Assembly (NCBI GenBank): GCA_002682825.1
Contig: NOKP01000008.1
Location: forward strand, 1,599,595 to 1,663,594
Reading direction: 5' to 3'
Source of the DNA: Neonectria sp. B-13
Taxonomy: Eukaryota > Ascomycota > Sordariomycetes > Hypocreales > Nectriaceae
Length of the DNA stretch: 64,000 bases
The notes beneath the pieces were generated by a model, which did not search any database, was not told the origin of the DNA, and saw nothing but the letters and a program-made list of their open reading frames with translations. This document shows, piece after piece, positions 10,631-22,163 of this stretch (positions are counted from its first letter, which is position 1; every line of letters begins with the position of its first letter). A program made the translations under genes and the position numbers.

Positions 10631-11543
10631 TCATATCTCGGGCCGGCGCGAGTTGAAGACCATTTCACCAGCGTTGCCAATCCCATACTTGGCGGCTACC
10701 TCCTTGTGCTGCACCAGGAAAGTGTCGGCGAAGCCAGTGTAGAAAAAGAGCTTGCCCGTTAGGCTTAGGGTCGAGATACGAGCCCAAGATTCGATGTAGA
10801 CGAACATCATGGTGTCCTCGGGCACAATGTAGAACATCTTGAGGAGGTGGACAGCTACACCAACGAAGAAGCCAGTGGCAGGCCCATTAGAGAAGATTCT
10901 CGTGGGGTACCGCAGCTTAGCTCCAACCTCGTTGGCTGGCGGCGACAGGAGCACGGGGAAGATATCGAGGATGCTCAGCAGCGCCGTCAAAGGCGTGGAC
11001 CAGAGCGGCTGGTGGACGCGCCGCGCCCGGGTGACGGTGCACTTGTCAAAGGTGCCGGGGAGCTGGTCGCGGGCATTGCACAGCGCCTTGAGCTCAGTCT
11101 CGTAGTCTTCGAGGTGGTTCTCGGACATGCGATCGCCGCTGGAAATGAGGTAGCGGCGGTGGAAGTTGCGAAAGCTGCAGAAGCCGTCGTCCATCATCAT
11201 GAGCATTTCCTTGGTGTGGCCGCCGGAGCCCAGGACGAAGAGGTTGTAGTCCACCTGCCGGCTGCGTGTCGCCTGGGTTCCCTGCCCAGTGACTTTGGTA
11301 GTGCCACGACGGCGGACTATCTGAGCATGCCGAGTCTATAATGCAGTTAGAATGGCATGCGTCTTATTGCAGAATGGTGCTCACCGAAACGAAGATGACG
11401 AAGCTAACAAGCAGTAGAAGATAGGTCTGGATGATAGAAGTCCATGATGGGAAGGCCAGCAAAGTGGTGACGCCAAGCCCGGTGACGATGGCGATACATC
11501 CAGCCAAAATGGCCAATCCGGAGCCAGGTCGAGTTGCTGACAT
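10631..11543 (-). CDS. alg14: UDP-N-acetylglucosamine transferase subunit Alg14
   Basis: Membrane anchor that recruits the catalytic Alg13 to the ER to add the second GlcNAc to dolichol-PP-GlcNAc (family knowledge). Exon 1 (11543-11385, 53 codons) encodes two hydrophobic segments (LAILAGCIAIVTGLGVTTLLA, split here by one charged turn, and YLLLLVSFVIFVS). Intron 11384-11336 is GTGAGC..TAG. Exon 2 (11335-10631) carries the donor-sugar glycine motif VLGSGGHTKEM at residues 85-95, a run ending RYLISSGD, then YPTRIFSNGPATG and FVYIESWARISTLSLTG, all typical of Alg14. Predicted 287 residues, slightly longer than yeast Alg14 because of the N-terminal extension. ALG2 of the same pathway lies 34 kb away. 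Confidence 0.93.
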
Positions 11544-12155
11544 TCTGTGCAGTTGTTTTTGGTGTATGTACAGCTGTGAGGATACGGTTGAAGAGGACTT
11601 ATATGCTCAGGACAAGTGTTCATGAAGAGAAGGTTGCCGAGAGAGTAGCAAAGATTTGAGAGGAAAACAGTAAGACATGGCCGGGCTGTTGATATTTATG
11701 CGAGCCGCATCGTTCAGTCGCACGGAAACTTTAACGTGAATCCGTATTGTTCGTCGTCAAGCTGGGAATGTCATGGTGGATTGTGAATAGAAGCGAAGTA
11801 TGAATAAGGCCAATCGAGTTGCGATGAGTATAATTGAGATGCACATGTATGCACGGACCACGCAGCTAACCATTACCCTACAGACACCCCTTTCGTCCTC
11901 CAAACAGCACAATAGAAGTCTCAAACTTGGAATAAGTACTTCTCACATTGATATGAGTTTCACATTGATTCCCTGACTCACAGACTCGCTTGGATTTGTT
12001 GGTTCAGACTATCCTCATCTGAAACAGGTTGAATCCTTATACAAAACTCTCATTCACAAGCAGTGTCAAGGATACTGAGGGCAAATCTACCCTGTCAAAC
12101 CAAGCAACAAAATGGAAGCAACTAGTTAAAACATACCCTCCGTGATTGCGACATC
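11544..12155. other. Intergenic
   Basis: 612 bp upstream of alg14 and downstream of the GTPase gene. No coding potential, RNA gene or obvious repeat was seen. Confidence 0.55.
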
Positions 12156-13401
12156 CTAGAAGAATCGTCTCTTCTTTTGCACAATCTCAACCTCTTCAGT
12201 TCCTACAATGCGTCTCGTCGCCTCTTGTCCAGCTTCGTCAAACACCGCCTCCATACCCTCTCCCGTTGCAGCAGAGCATTCAAGATAACGATGAGCTCCA
12301 ATTCGCTTTGCATGCCAGCTCGCCTGCAACCGTTAGCCAACTGGAAGCTCGATGGATCACTGGTGTGGATGAATGCATACCTCTGTTGAGCATACGCAAC
12401 ATGTCGGATACGCCAACAGCCCAGAGGTCGAGTGCGCAATACCCTCCCGATGATCCTCCAGGAAGCACTGATCGCGCAGATCTTTCTTCATGCCCAAGAG
12501 ATACAATAGCGGCTGGCACGTCTCGGACTGAGCGAAGCCGTGACTTGATGCATGGTGCCACTGCCTCCATCAGCTTAGCCCTTTAAGGACCTTTCAGCGA
12601 GGATAACTCACCCATTGCACAATGGCATACATGGAAACCTTGTCCGAAATATCAAAGCACAGAAAAACGGCGTCCCAAGTAATGTACGTCAGGCGCTCGA
12701 CCGTGTTGAGATCTGGCACGCCCGAGGTGTCCTACAGCTCGATGCGTGCAGGGTGGCCATTGCAGACGCGGTCGCTGACATAGGTCTCATACAAAGGCCG
12801 AGCGAAAGCGCGAGTCTATGTCGTAAGTATCTGCATGTTAGGGCTGGTGCATCCGAGGACTTACATCTGGAAAGTATCCATACCGAGCACGGCTATAGTA
12901 TCAAGTTAGCTACCTTGAGTACATGCAATTGCATTCCTGCACTCACAATAGCAAAGACGTTTGTCCCGAAGAGCAACTCCCTACAAAGAGGAAGTTCAAC
13001 TTAACCGGCTCCCGGGGGACAGGCTCAGGTGAAGGGGTGGAGTCCCTGTGCCCTCGCTTGCGACTGAACAGCCCCAGAAGGCCCTTTCGTCTGCCGTTGA
13101 ACCTCCGCTCAAACAGCGCGGTTGGGGGTCTACTGAAAGAAGTAGACGATCGTCCAAAAAGCGGCGTAGCAGCACGGAGGAAGCTGAGGCGCGTAGACGG
13201 ACGACTGGCCGGCGGGTCTGGCTCACGGAAGGTCTGTGAACAGGACTCGTCAGCATATTTCTAGTCAACACACGTGCCATGAGGACTTACCAGACGGGTC
13301 GTAGGGCGTGATTCAAAGCCATCGCCATCGAAGGGGTCCTCGCGGTCTTGACGGCTGGGCACGCGCGTGCGCCATGTGTCGATACGGCCGTTAAGGGCCA
13401 T
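12156..13401 (-). pseudogene. Rho-like small GTPase gene interrupted by one in-frame UAG (possible RNA-editing target)
   Basis: Six exons: 13401-13291, 13233-12947, 12892-12865, 12815-12612, 12560-12381 and 12323-12156. All five introns have GT..AG ends and compatible phases, giving 325 codons and a normal terminal stop. The N-terminal ~110 residues are Arg/Ser-rich. The GTPase fold follows: G1 GSCSSGQT (residues 122-129, Gln where the invariant Lys is expected), a switch I-like RYGYFPDTRAFARPLYETY, then IEL-stop-DTSG with UAG at codon 170 (12734-12732), TYITWDAVFLCFDISD, G4 as MKKD (234-237) instead of NKxD, and G5 LECSA (about 284-288). The tail is KKRRFF, with no CaaX prenylation box. Rho proteins have Trp immediately before DxxG, so a single G-to-A change explains the stop. 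With everything else intact, this is either a very young pseudogene, a sequencing error, or a gene read through or corrected at the RNA level. Confidence 0.8.
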
Positions 13402-13701
13402 GATGTGGATATGGATGACGTTGGTGGTAAGGAATAACAATGCAATCCAAGGTGTAGAACAACAGATGCGGTTGTGGGCAAGTGCAAAATGTGAAGAGAG
13501 GTGTTTGTTTACGCGAGGTGGGTGGTGAGAGTGTCAACATGGTGGGCAGCTGGGGGAGAGCCCGAACAGGTGTAAGTGGCTGACAGACAGCTGCCCACCA
13601 ATGACTTCCTGTGGCCTGTTCGGTTGATGCAGCGCATTCTGTTCTAGCAAAGTAGTCTTGTAAGTACGAACTCTCCCCCAGAATTACCAAGAAACACCGA
13701 C
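13402..13701. other. Intergenic, upstream of GTPase gene
   Basis: 300 bp between the GTPase start codon and the oxidoreductase stop, holding the GTPase promoter. No motif was recognised. Confidence 0.5.
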
Positions 13702-15278
13702 TCAAATAACATCAGCCAAGTTCTTCAACTCGGCCCTCCTCAACCTCCCCCGATCAACCTTCAGCTCCTCCCGCGGAAACCACTCGGCCAGCTTCCCTCC
13801 CGGCCGTCCAACCCCCTTCTCCAGCTCTTCATCCTCCTTACCCAGAACCATGACCGCCAGCGCCGTCCCGCAGAGCCACGCCCACACCATGCCCTCGCCG
13901 TTGAAGCCCGCCGCGATCCACTCCCCGGACCCGGACCCCGGGACCCGGCCGACAAACGGCATCAGGTCCCCCGTAAAACCCAATATGCCCGTCCACGCCT
14001 TCTTCACTACGCCGCCCTCCCCCCACCGCGGCTCGAACGTCGTCGGCATCACGCCCCGGATGTGCATCCCCGGCAAGGCGTCGATGCGCGAGTCGTCCCA
14101 CACGCCCATCTGGTCCAGCCCCTGCTCGCGGCTGCGGAAGAAGCCCCCGCCCACCATCAGGTCTCCCGGCGTGCCGTCCGCGCCGTCCGGCCGCTGCGTC
14201 ACGTAGTCGAACCCCGGGCTGTACACAACCGACCACGAGCGCCCCCCGTGCGACGCCGGGAATGCTGTGCCGGGGCGCTGGGCCGACATGTGTGCCAGCG
14301 CGCCGGTGAGTCTGCCCCGGAGAGAGGGGACGAGCCGCGGTGCGAAGGCGTTGGTGTTGTGGATGACGTGCCGTGCTTTGACGGTGCCGCGAGATGTCTT
14401 GACCGAGTACGCATAGGGAGAGGACGCCGGAGTGTGGTCGACCGCCTCAACTGCCGTGTGCGTGCTGATGGTTAGGCTTGGATACCGCTGAAGCAGGTCG
14501 TTCCAGACACCGGTGACGAGCCGATATGGCCAAAGAGCACCGGCCTTATACGACACCGCACCGGCGATGGACTCATTGACGCCGAACTAGAGCATGATCA
14601 GCATAACCGAAGAAACCTCGCCTTTTGCTTTCTTACCTCCTCTCTCGCCTCCTCGGCCTCCAACACCCGACAATCCACCTCTGGCAGCCACTCCTTCAAC
14701 TGCTCGACCTCGCCCCTCGCCGTCTCGAGGTCCTTCTGCTCTATGAACAGATCCACAGTCTGCACCTCCCTGACCTCACCTGCCGGTACCGCCGCCCCGA
14801 CCTCCAACAGCGTCGGCAAGTGCTTCATCTGGAATCTGACGATGTCCCTCGCCCTCTGCGGCCCAAGCTTGGCCTTGGAGATCGAGAAGGCCTCGTAGGG
14901 CGTGCACTTGATGTGTCCACCATTGCGTCCCGTTGCGCCGCTGCAGAGCTGCCTCGCCTCGCAGACGACGACGTTCAGCTCGTCTTTATTCTCGCTGGAC
15001 AGTTCAAGAAGGGTTTTCGCCACAGACGCTCCAGCAATTCCGCTGCCGATAATGACGACGTCCGCCTCCAGTGGCAGCTCGCCCTGGACATCACAGAGCG
15101 CGGGGAACGGCGGGTCGTCGAGCCAGTACGACGACGTTGGGTCTGGCACGGGAAGACTAGGCGGGGTGGTGGCTCGGCTGAGAAGCGAAGAAAATTGCGT
15201 GTTGAGCGAGGAGAGGGTTCTGATGATGGAGGAGACGGTGAAGATAGTGCCTTGGATGGTGGATATGACGGAACCCAT
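13702..15278 (-). CDS. FAD-dependent oxidoreductase (DAO/glycine oxidase-like family)
   Basis: Flavin amine oxidase of the DAO superfamily. Exon 1 runs 15278-14637 and exon 2 14586-13702; intron 14636-14587 is GTAAGA..TAG. Predicted 508 residues. The dinucleotide-binding motif VVIIGSGIAGASVAKTL lies near residues 75-91, followed by CSGATGRNGGHIKCTPYEAF, the substrate/flavin loop seen in fungal and bacterial oxidases related to gamma-glutamylputrescine oxidase. The C-terminal half has FTGDLMPFVGRVPG and WIAAGFNGEGMVWAW, the usual second FAD contact. The start was taken at the first ATG (MGSVISTIQG); the hydrophobic residues 3-25 could be a membrane anchor or just a leader. The natural substrate cannot be assigned. 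It is not part of a visible cluster. Confidence 0.85.
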
Positions 15279-16169
15279 TGTGAGTGTGAGCCACAATGAT
15301 TGAGTAAACAACGCAAAGTCACCAGAAGATTAGACTATGTGTCGGACGACGAATGCCCTCGGAACCACTGGCGTTCAATAAGACGAGTGTCGTGTATGGG
15401 CAGCAATTCGAAGTGAAAGATAAGAGTGCAATGCGTGATAGATTGCTGCTCGGTAATGCAAAGATGAGCCAGGATGCACCGTAGTGTCATATCGGGTCAC
15501 CAAGTTAACCCCTCACATCCTCCTCGTGTTACTCGACGATAACATCACTAGTACTCAAATTGAAGATGGAAGAAGCAACCACACATAGATATAGGGTCAA
15601 GGTCCCTTCTAGTCGCATTTTTTCTAACACTCTAGATTCCCACCCCAGGTTCCCCGCCCGATACCATCCTGCCGCCCCGTAGCTACAAACAAGCAACAAT
15701 GACTCCAATAGGCCATAAACAAACATCATTTTGGTTCCATACCGCCCACCGCCGGCCCTTAAGAAAAAGTCCCAAGCAATGAAACCAGGCCCTCCTTCCC
15801 TCCAAGCCCTACCCGCCCTCAAAGGGTAAGCATCAACGAGAAGAAAATGTTTTGGAAAGACAATAACTCCTGCCAGGGCCGGTTGGACACACTCCCTCCG
15901 TTGCTTGCGCCTAAATCAATGCAGGGTATGTTTTTGAAAACAAAATGTCATAAGACGCGCATGTCCTAGTCCGTTTGGCCGTTTTTAGCTCGTTCCTGCA
16001 AGAAGTGCCTTTGAACTCCGCATAGACAGACAGTAAAGAGAAGGGAAAAAAAGGTCGGAAAGTGACAAAGAGAGGATAAAAATAGAAAACAAGCGGCTAA
16101 GTTCTTTGTTAGAAGGAAAAAAGGTGTTGGTATCAGGCTCCCGTACACCTCTGGATCGAAGAAGATCGA
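15279..16169. other. Intergenic
   Basis: 891 bp containing the promoter of the oxidoreductase and the 3' flank of kcs1. Purine-rich stretches occur near 16035-16125. No gene was seen. Confidence 0.55.
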
Positions 16170-19100
16170 TCATGAGCTGACCATCCCCTCGTCATCGTCA
16201 TCCTCTTGGGGATAGTCCATCGCTGCCGAAAGTCGTCCGCGAGGATCGAGACCCAGCTCTTCCCTCACGTCCTGCTGAATTCGGAGAAAGTATCTCCTCA
16301 AGCTGCGTAGTCCCCTGAGAAACCCGCCATCGGGCTGATTAGGGTGTTGTGGCGGACATGGCTTGTCCTCAATATTGTCCTGGGGTGTCAGGCTATTGGC
16401 GAAGTCGGCAATCTTGAAGTCAATCTCCCGCTTGTTCTTCTTGTTTGTTCGCGGCGTCTCTTCCGTATCCGTGGCGAAGTCTGTTGTTGAATCGTACATC
16501 GTCTCGTATTCGGCCGGGTCCTCTGATATGTCGCCGTCGTAGAACATGAGCAAGCTCGCGGCGTAAAAGCGGTACCCCTCTAAACCACGCACAATTTCTT
16601 CTAGTTGAGTGAGTTTCTTTAACACCACAGGGATATGGCGGAGGACGCTATGCAAGTCGACACCGTTGTAGAGAAATTTCTGAAGTGCTCCCTGAAATTC
16701 CATGCCCACCTTCAGTTTCCGGCCGTAGTACTTGTCCTGGAAATCGTATGTCTCCGTCTTGGCGTTCCAGACTTGAAGGCCGCAGATCCGCACCCCTAAC
16801 TCGCCCGATGTCGTGGTTCGGCATTTTTCATGCTGAGACTTTTGCTTCTTCGGTGTTGCCTCCACGCCATACTGCCGAGTGCCCATCTTCAGATCCATCA
16901 TGCACGGCCTCTTCATGCCTGCTGTTAGATCCTCCAGGAGCAGAAAGTACTCAACCCTGTCCCCTTTCTTGGCTTCCTTCGGATTGACCGGGCGAGGAAC
17001 CTTAGTGAACTCGGGAGTGGGGCTTGGTAGGGCAGATGTAACTGCGGAACTGTAGGTAGAGTCTGCTGGCTCGGGGTTGGCAGGATCCTCCGAGGCGCCA
17101 TTAACATCCGGGGTGCTATGGCCGTTGGTGTGCGAACAGGAATCCGCTTCTTGAACCGAGTCGTCTTCGTCATCGCCACCGTCAGCTTCCTCGAAATACT
17201 TGAGGTCACCCCTCGACTCTCTGACGTCCTGAGGTTTCCGTCGAAGTCCACCAGCCGAGTACCTTCGCTTCTTCTTCGCTGCTATAGGGTTGACTCTGAG
17301 AGTCTCCGCTTCGGGTGCGCTCGTTCCAGTCACATCTTTGACTTCGTCGTGCTCTGGTGCATCAGGCTCAGACTGTACACAGTCAAGGTCCGGTCCGAGA
17401 TTGCTGTGCGAGTAGGGGTGCATGGGCTTCCTCGACTGGCTATTAGTCGTCTCTTCGCCATCGCCAAATGTCGAGTCGCGTCCACTCAGCAGCAAGCTAG
17501 GGTCTGAGTTGGTGGATCGGAGCAAGCGCTGCAACGTCTGTCGTGGAATAGACCTCTGGTGGGGCCGACGGTGTCGATGAATCTCGACGGGCTCCTTGAG
17601 GAAGGCATCGTTAAACACCTCGTTACGCAGTCGCTTGTTGACCGTTGTCGCGCCCCAGCTGTTCGGTCTATCATCCATCGGCGGACGATTCTGAATGCTC
17701 GGTCTCGACGAGACTGAGACTTTGGTCGTGGAGATGCTTCGGCGTCGAAACGACTCTGGAAGTACCGTAGGCTGGAGTAGGTTGCGGGGAAGAATATGTC
17801 TGTTGTCGTCAAATGTCACGGTTGGGATAGGGATGTTGCTGCTAGCCAAGGATTGGCTAATGACCCTTCCGTGAGACGCTTTTCGGCCGCTTTTCTCCGC
17901 GTCCACGCGGTTTGTTGCCGCCAGTTCCTGTAACTTCTTTCGCTCTGCTGCTGCGCCATCGTCTTTCTTGGAAGTACTCTTACGGCGAGTTTGTTTTTGA
18001 AACGTGACGTTTAATACTCCAATGTATCTAATGTCATGTTAGTCAAAGGACGAGGACACATAGGAACATCGTTTCATGTTTTAAGCCTCACAAAAGCCTC
18101 TGAAACCGGATCTCAACGTACCGAGGAAGAAAGGGCAGCAAATCACGGTGATAACTCTCAATGGTCTCGTAAAATTCATTTTCCCTGTTGTTGAGCTGCT
18201 TACAAACGGCCCTGCGAGAAAACCGCCACAAGGTGGTGTGGCCACCGACTTGGTGCTTATATGGGATGAGCTCAATGGCCTCAAGGGGCTCCGGAACGTG
18301 GTGCTGGTGCTCATGGACATGGTCTTCGTACTCATTCACAGGCTGGGGGAGCTTGGGAGGAACAACGGTTTTCACTTCTTCATCCTCGATAGAAGGACAC
18401 TCTTCGAGCCTCTCGACAACAAGATCCCCGCATCTCGAGGCAAGGCTCTCGCGAGATGGGAGGCGAGAGAGGCCATAGGGAGGTTCATCCTTTTCCTGGA
18501 TTTCAGGCTCAGGCTCATCGGCCTTGACAAGCCACGGATGCTGCTTAGTCTGAGAGAGGGTCCGCGACCCAGAGGCGCGGGCGGCGGCCCGCTCCTGGGG
18601 AGTCTCGCCTACAGGTACGCAAGATTCCCGCAGTTCCTGGTGGGGCAGGAAAACAGCAGATGAGATCTTCTCCTCGCCCGATTCGTCCGCGTCATCATGA
18701 GAGCCAGCAACCTCGGTGCTGGAGCTGTCACCTGACTCCCGCCGTGCATCCACTACTTCGGTATGAAGGTCGGCATCGGTCTCGGTAGCCGGGGTCGGCC
18801 CCACCTGTCCTGGCGTCCCCACGGGCTTGGCCTCGGTGTGATCAGCGGGTTGAGACCTGGGAATTTGTGCCGCCCACGACGGCAGCTTTTCCTTGTCCTC
18901 TGCGGAGCTACTGATAGCAAAGGTGAAGTAATCCTCGTCTGGTGACGTACTGAGCACGGGGAGTTCACCAGCAGTGAGGGAAGGCGTAGTCTGCGCATTC
19001 GAGGGCTGTAAGGGAGTTCGGTCTTCAGATCGAGATCGGATCGCAGTGGGTTGCCTCGCAGCGGTCTTGTGTTTTACGTCTCGAGGCTTGGGCTCGCTGA

Positions 19101-20610
19101 CTTCTTCCGTCGTGGGCGTGAGTTTGTCTTTGTTCGCATGCCTGGAATCTTTTCGGCGGACCTTGTCCTCGGCTGGAAGACCTTCCTTGAAGAAGCGAAG
19201 ACTGTAACTTGACTTTCGACTTCTCGTGCTTGGTTCCACACCAGCCATTGCCTCGGTGACCGACTTTTCGACCAAACCATCCTCTCCGTCGCCTTCGCCA
19301 GAGCCGATGGACCAGATTTTCTCCCTCTTCTCGGGGGCCGTGTTGATCCAATGTGGAGGGGTTGGCCGATGCCTAGCAATAGATTTCCCTCCATCATCCT
19401 GTCGCAGAGATGTGACGGGCGCGTTTTCGTCAAGACATTCGGTTTTCTTAGGGACCAGGCCAGTGAACGGTGTTGTATGGGAGAGGGATCGGGGACTATA
19501 AGGACTGTCAAGATCAATGTCGAGGGAGGTGGAGGGCCGATTTCGAGGGAGATCCAAGTCGTGGCGGGTGTCGATTACCATGTCTCGAAAGTTGGCGAGA
19601 GTCGAGTTAGTAAAGGAGGAAGGGACGCTGGCGGCCTCGCGCGTGGCGAGGGTAGCCATGCTAGTGATGGTGGTGGTAAGGGCGGTGGAGGAAACCATGT
19701 CGATGGGTTGGGAAGCGATTCTTTTCAGCGGCCTTGAGTCGCCGCATTGGGCGGGGACATCTTGGGGCAGGGAGTTGGTGAAAGGGACGGCGATGTCGCG
19801 GTCTGATGGTGGATTGGGCGCAGAGGCGGTCGCGGCTGGTGCTGTGACAGTTGTGGGAGATATCGGTGTGGTGGGCGTCGGAGGTTTCTGTCTCGTCGAG
19901 GGCCGGCCGCTAGGCTGGTGAGTTGTAGTGAGAGTAGACGAAGTGGAAGAGGGGGACGATGTAGTTATAGAAGACGGGATGCCACGAGCTGAAGCCAAGG
20001 CCTGGGACAGCAGGGAAGGGCCAGACTGGCGCGGCAGTGAGCCGGCACCTCGGGGCTTTTTATTGTTGGCGTCGCCAGGATTGGCATCACCACGGGGAAC
20101 ATGCGTGGGCGCTGGGATCGGCGCGGGAACCGGCATGGGTATGGGCACGTTGTCGGTGGACGACTGGGGAGCAAGAGAGCCAGCGCAGGAGGAGGCTGAT
20201 ATGGGAGAGGGAGGAAGGGGAAGTTGGGCCAGCACGTTGGTGAGAGGATTGGCTGGAGGAGTTGTAGACGTAGTTGTGGTGGTGGGAGGAGTGGTGACGG
20301 AGGTGGGAGTGGGAGTGTGAGTGGGAGTGGGATTGAGATTGGGGTTGGGATTGGCAGCAGCCGGGGCCCATGTGCTTTGCGACGCCTCGCCCCGGGGTGC
20401 TGGCAGTGGCTCCGGGGCAGGTTCTGTCAGTGGTTCTGCCGAGACTGCTGAGACTGCTGTGAGTGCGGCGCCTCTGGCAGGGCCTGGGGAATCATCGTCT
20501 GGGGCAGGGCCTGCCGCCGTCACTGCCGCTGCCGCTGTCTGGCTGCTCGAGGACAAGCTCACTGGGACAGCGGATGCGGCATTTTCGTACTCAGAATGCG
20601 GGCTGCACAT
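16170..20610 (-). CDS. kcs1: Inositol hexakisphosphate kinase Kcs1
   Basis: Makes the inositol pyrophosphate 5-IP7 from IP6, a signal for phosphate status and other stress responses (family knowledge). Exon 1 (20610-18122) encodes a long, low-complexity Pro/Ser/Thr/Ala-rich N-terminus and then the first conserved block [20 protein letters not shown]...FYETIESYH...LLPFLPRY. Intron 18121-18028 (94 bp, GTACGT..TAG) joins to [10 protein letters not shown] in exon 2 (18027-16170). The inositol-binding signature PxxxDxKxG is present as PCMMDLKMG (residues about 1204-1212), followed by [20 protein letters not shown], a middle SLLMFYDGD and a C-terminal [14 protein letters not shown]-site block. Predicted 1448 residues, large like other filamentous-fungal Kcs1. 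The ATG chosen ([10 protein letters not shown]) is the first in the frame. Confidence 0.93.
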
Positions 20611-21317
20611 GAGGCAAACATTGGGCGTGCAAAGGCGCGACACAGAGAGAGAGATGCGGACGACGAGTTGCGAGTGTGAGGGCGGCGAGTGTTGGAAGAG
20701 TGAGAGAAGTCGCCCGCGGATTGTGGGCGTGGGAGGAATGATTCGTACATGCGGTGGGCACTGCCGGCGGGGGCTATCTCACTTGGTCTCACTGAGAAAT
20801 GGCCCGGGCGGCCTTTTGCCCCTCCACTTTTGTATTTTTGTCGGGTATTTCTTTTTGGAGGAGGGGGGAGAAGGAAGGAACTCGCTGCAAGAGGCTGATG
20901 ATCCCCACAGGGGAGTGCCACAGGGGAGTGCCCACCAACTGGACCGCTGCAGCTCTGCACCGGGAACGCCGCAGAAACAGCCCTCCCGCGGGAAGTGCGA
21001 GGGGGCGCGCCTGGAGAAACTGGGGGAGTGTCCCCAAGGCGGGCAGGAGCAAAGAGCACCTCATCCTTACAGCAGCACCCTTACAGCACATCACGGTCTA
21101 TCCGTTCCATTGCTCGCCGCTCAATTGCTGGGGCGATGACCATCGTGCCAGCACCTTATGTGGTACGGATGCTCATCCAAACAACACTGGGCTGAACTGA
21201 GCGAGCTGGAACTGGGCCGGGTTGGGCTGGATCCTCCGGCTCTCCGGGTAGAAGGGTCATGCTTGCCCGTGGTGCCGTGTTACTGTTCTGTGGCCCGCTG
21301 CCCGCTACCCCCGGCCT

Positions 21318-21354
21318 CTCTTCTTTTTCTTCTTCTTCTTCTTCTTCTTTTTCC
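21318..21354 (+). repeat. Pyrimidine (CTT)n tract
   Basis: About 37 bp almost purely of C and T with repeated CTT units, about 700 bp upstream of the kcs1 start. Tracts like this are common in fungal promoters and can exclude nucleosomes. Confidence 0.75.
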
Positions 21355-22014
21355 AGGGGTGTGTTTTGCCAGATACCCTCCCTCTAGCCGGTCCTCGGGG
21401 CGGAATGGATAATCTGGGAGCCAGCCTGACAGGGGACGCATTGAAGAGACCCAGGGAGGGTGGCCGTCAGTGGGAGCGGAGCACCAGACCACAGGGGCGC
21501 TTCGTGGGGTTCTAGTGGCTCCCAGCGCTCAGCGAACGCAAGCAGGAGCCCTGTGCTTCCCAATTCCCATGGATGGCAAACCAGGGCAGGGGGAGTTGGA
21601 TTCCAGGCCGCTGGGTTCTGGGTGCTGGCTGTCAACTCGAGGGGGGCTGTTCACTCCGGCGAATTAGGTACCTTGGTAAATAAGCCCCACTGACGCCTCC
21701 TCTGTCGTCCACTGCCCACTACACGGTTCGGCGCTCGAACTCGGAGCCCGGAACCTACCACGTGTCGGGGTTTGTGGACGTTCTGTCTTGGTTATTTCGT
21801 TGACGCGAGGGAACATGGCACTTCTAAGACCTCCGCTTAGGCCTTCCGGTGTGAGAATTGGGCATAGTTGATAAAGGTGGTAAATTCCATGCCAAGTCGG
21901 CATCGTATTCGTAGGGGGGTGTGTAAGTGGGTAGGCATCTTGAATTCAATCGCCCGTCATCCATCTAGATGTACCAGTATTCGGGTCAACTAGACTACGG
22001 GAAGCATTAAGTCT

Positions 22015-22163
22015 TGCTAGAGACACGAACAAAACACATAGCCTGAGGGCTAATGCGTAAGTTATGATATAGAATTACTAAAGTACTCAGTTCTAGGTAT
22101 GTATTTAGTTTTTCGGTATACTTTTATTCGTGCCATTCCCAAAAGGTGTTCGTGTCCCTAGCA
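22015..22163. mobile_element. MITE-like 149-bp element with 17-bp terminal inverted repeats
   Basis: The left end 22015-22031 (TGCTAGAGACACGAACA) is the reverse complement of the right end 22147-22163 with one mismatch in 17. The 10-mer AAGCATTAAG occurs as a direct repeat outside both ends (22002-22011 and 22173-22182), although not at equal distances (3 and 9 bp). The interior is AT-richer than its surroundings and has no coding capacity. Size, inverted ends and flanking repeats fit a non-autonomous DNA transposon relic. No second copy was seen in the window. Confidence 0.5.
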
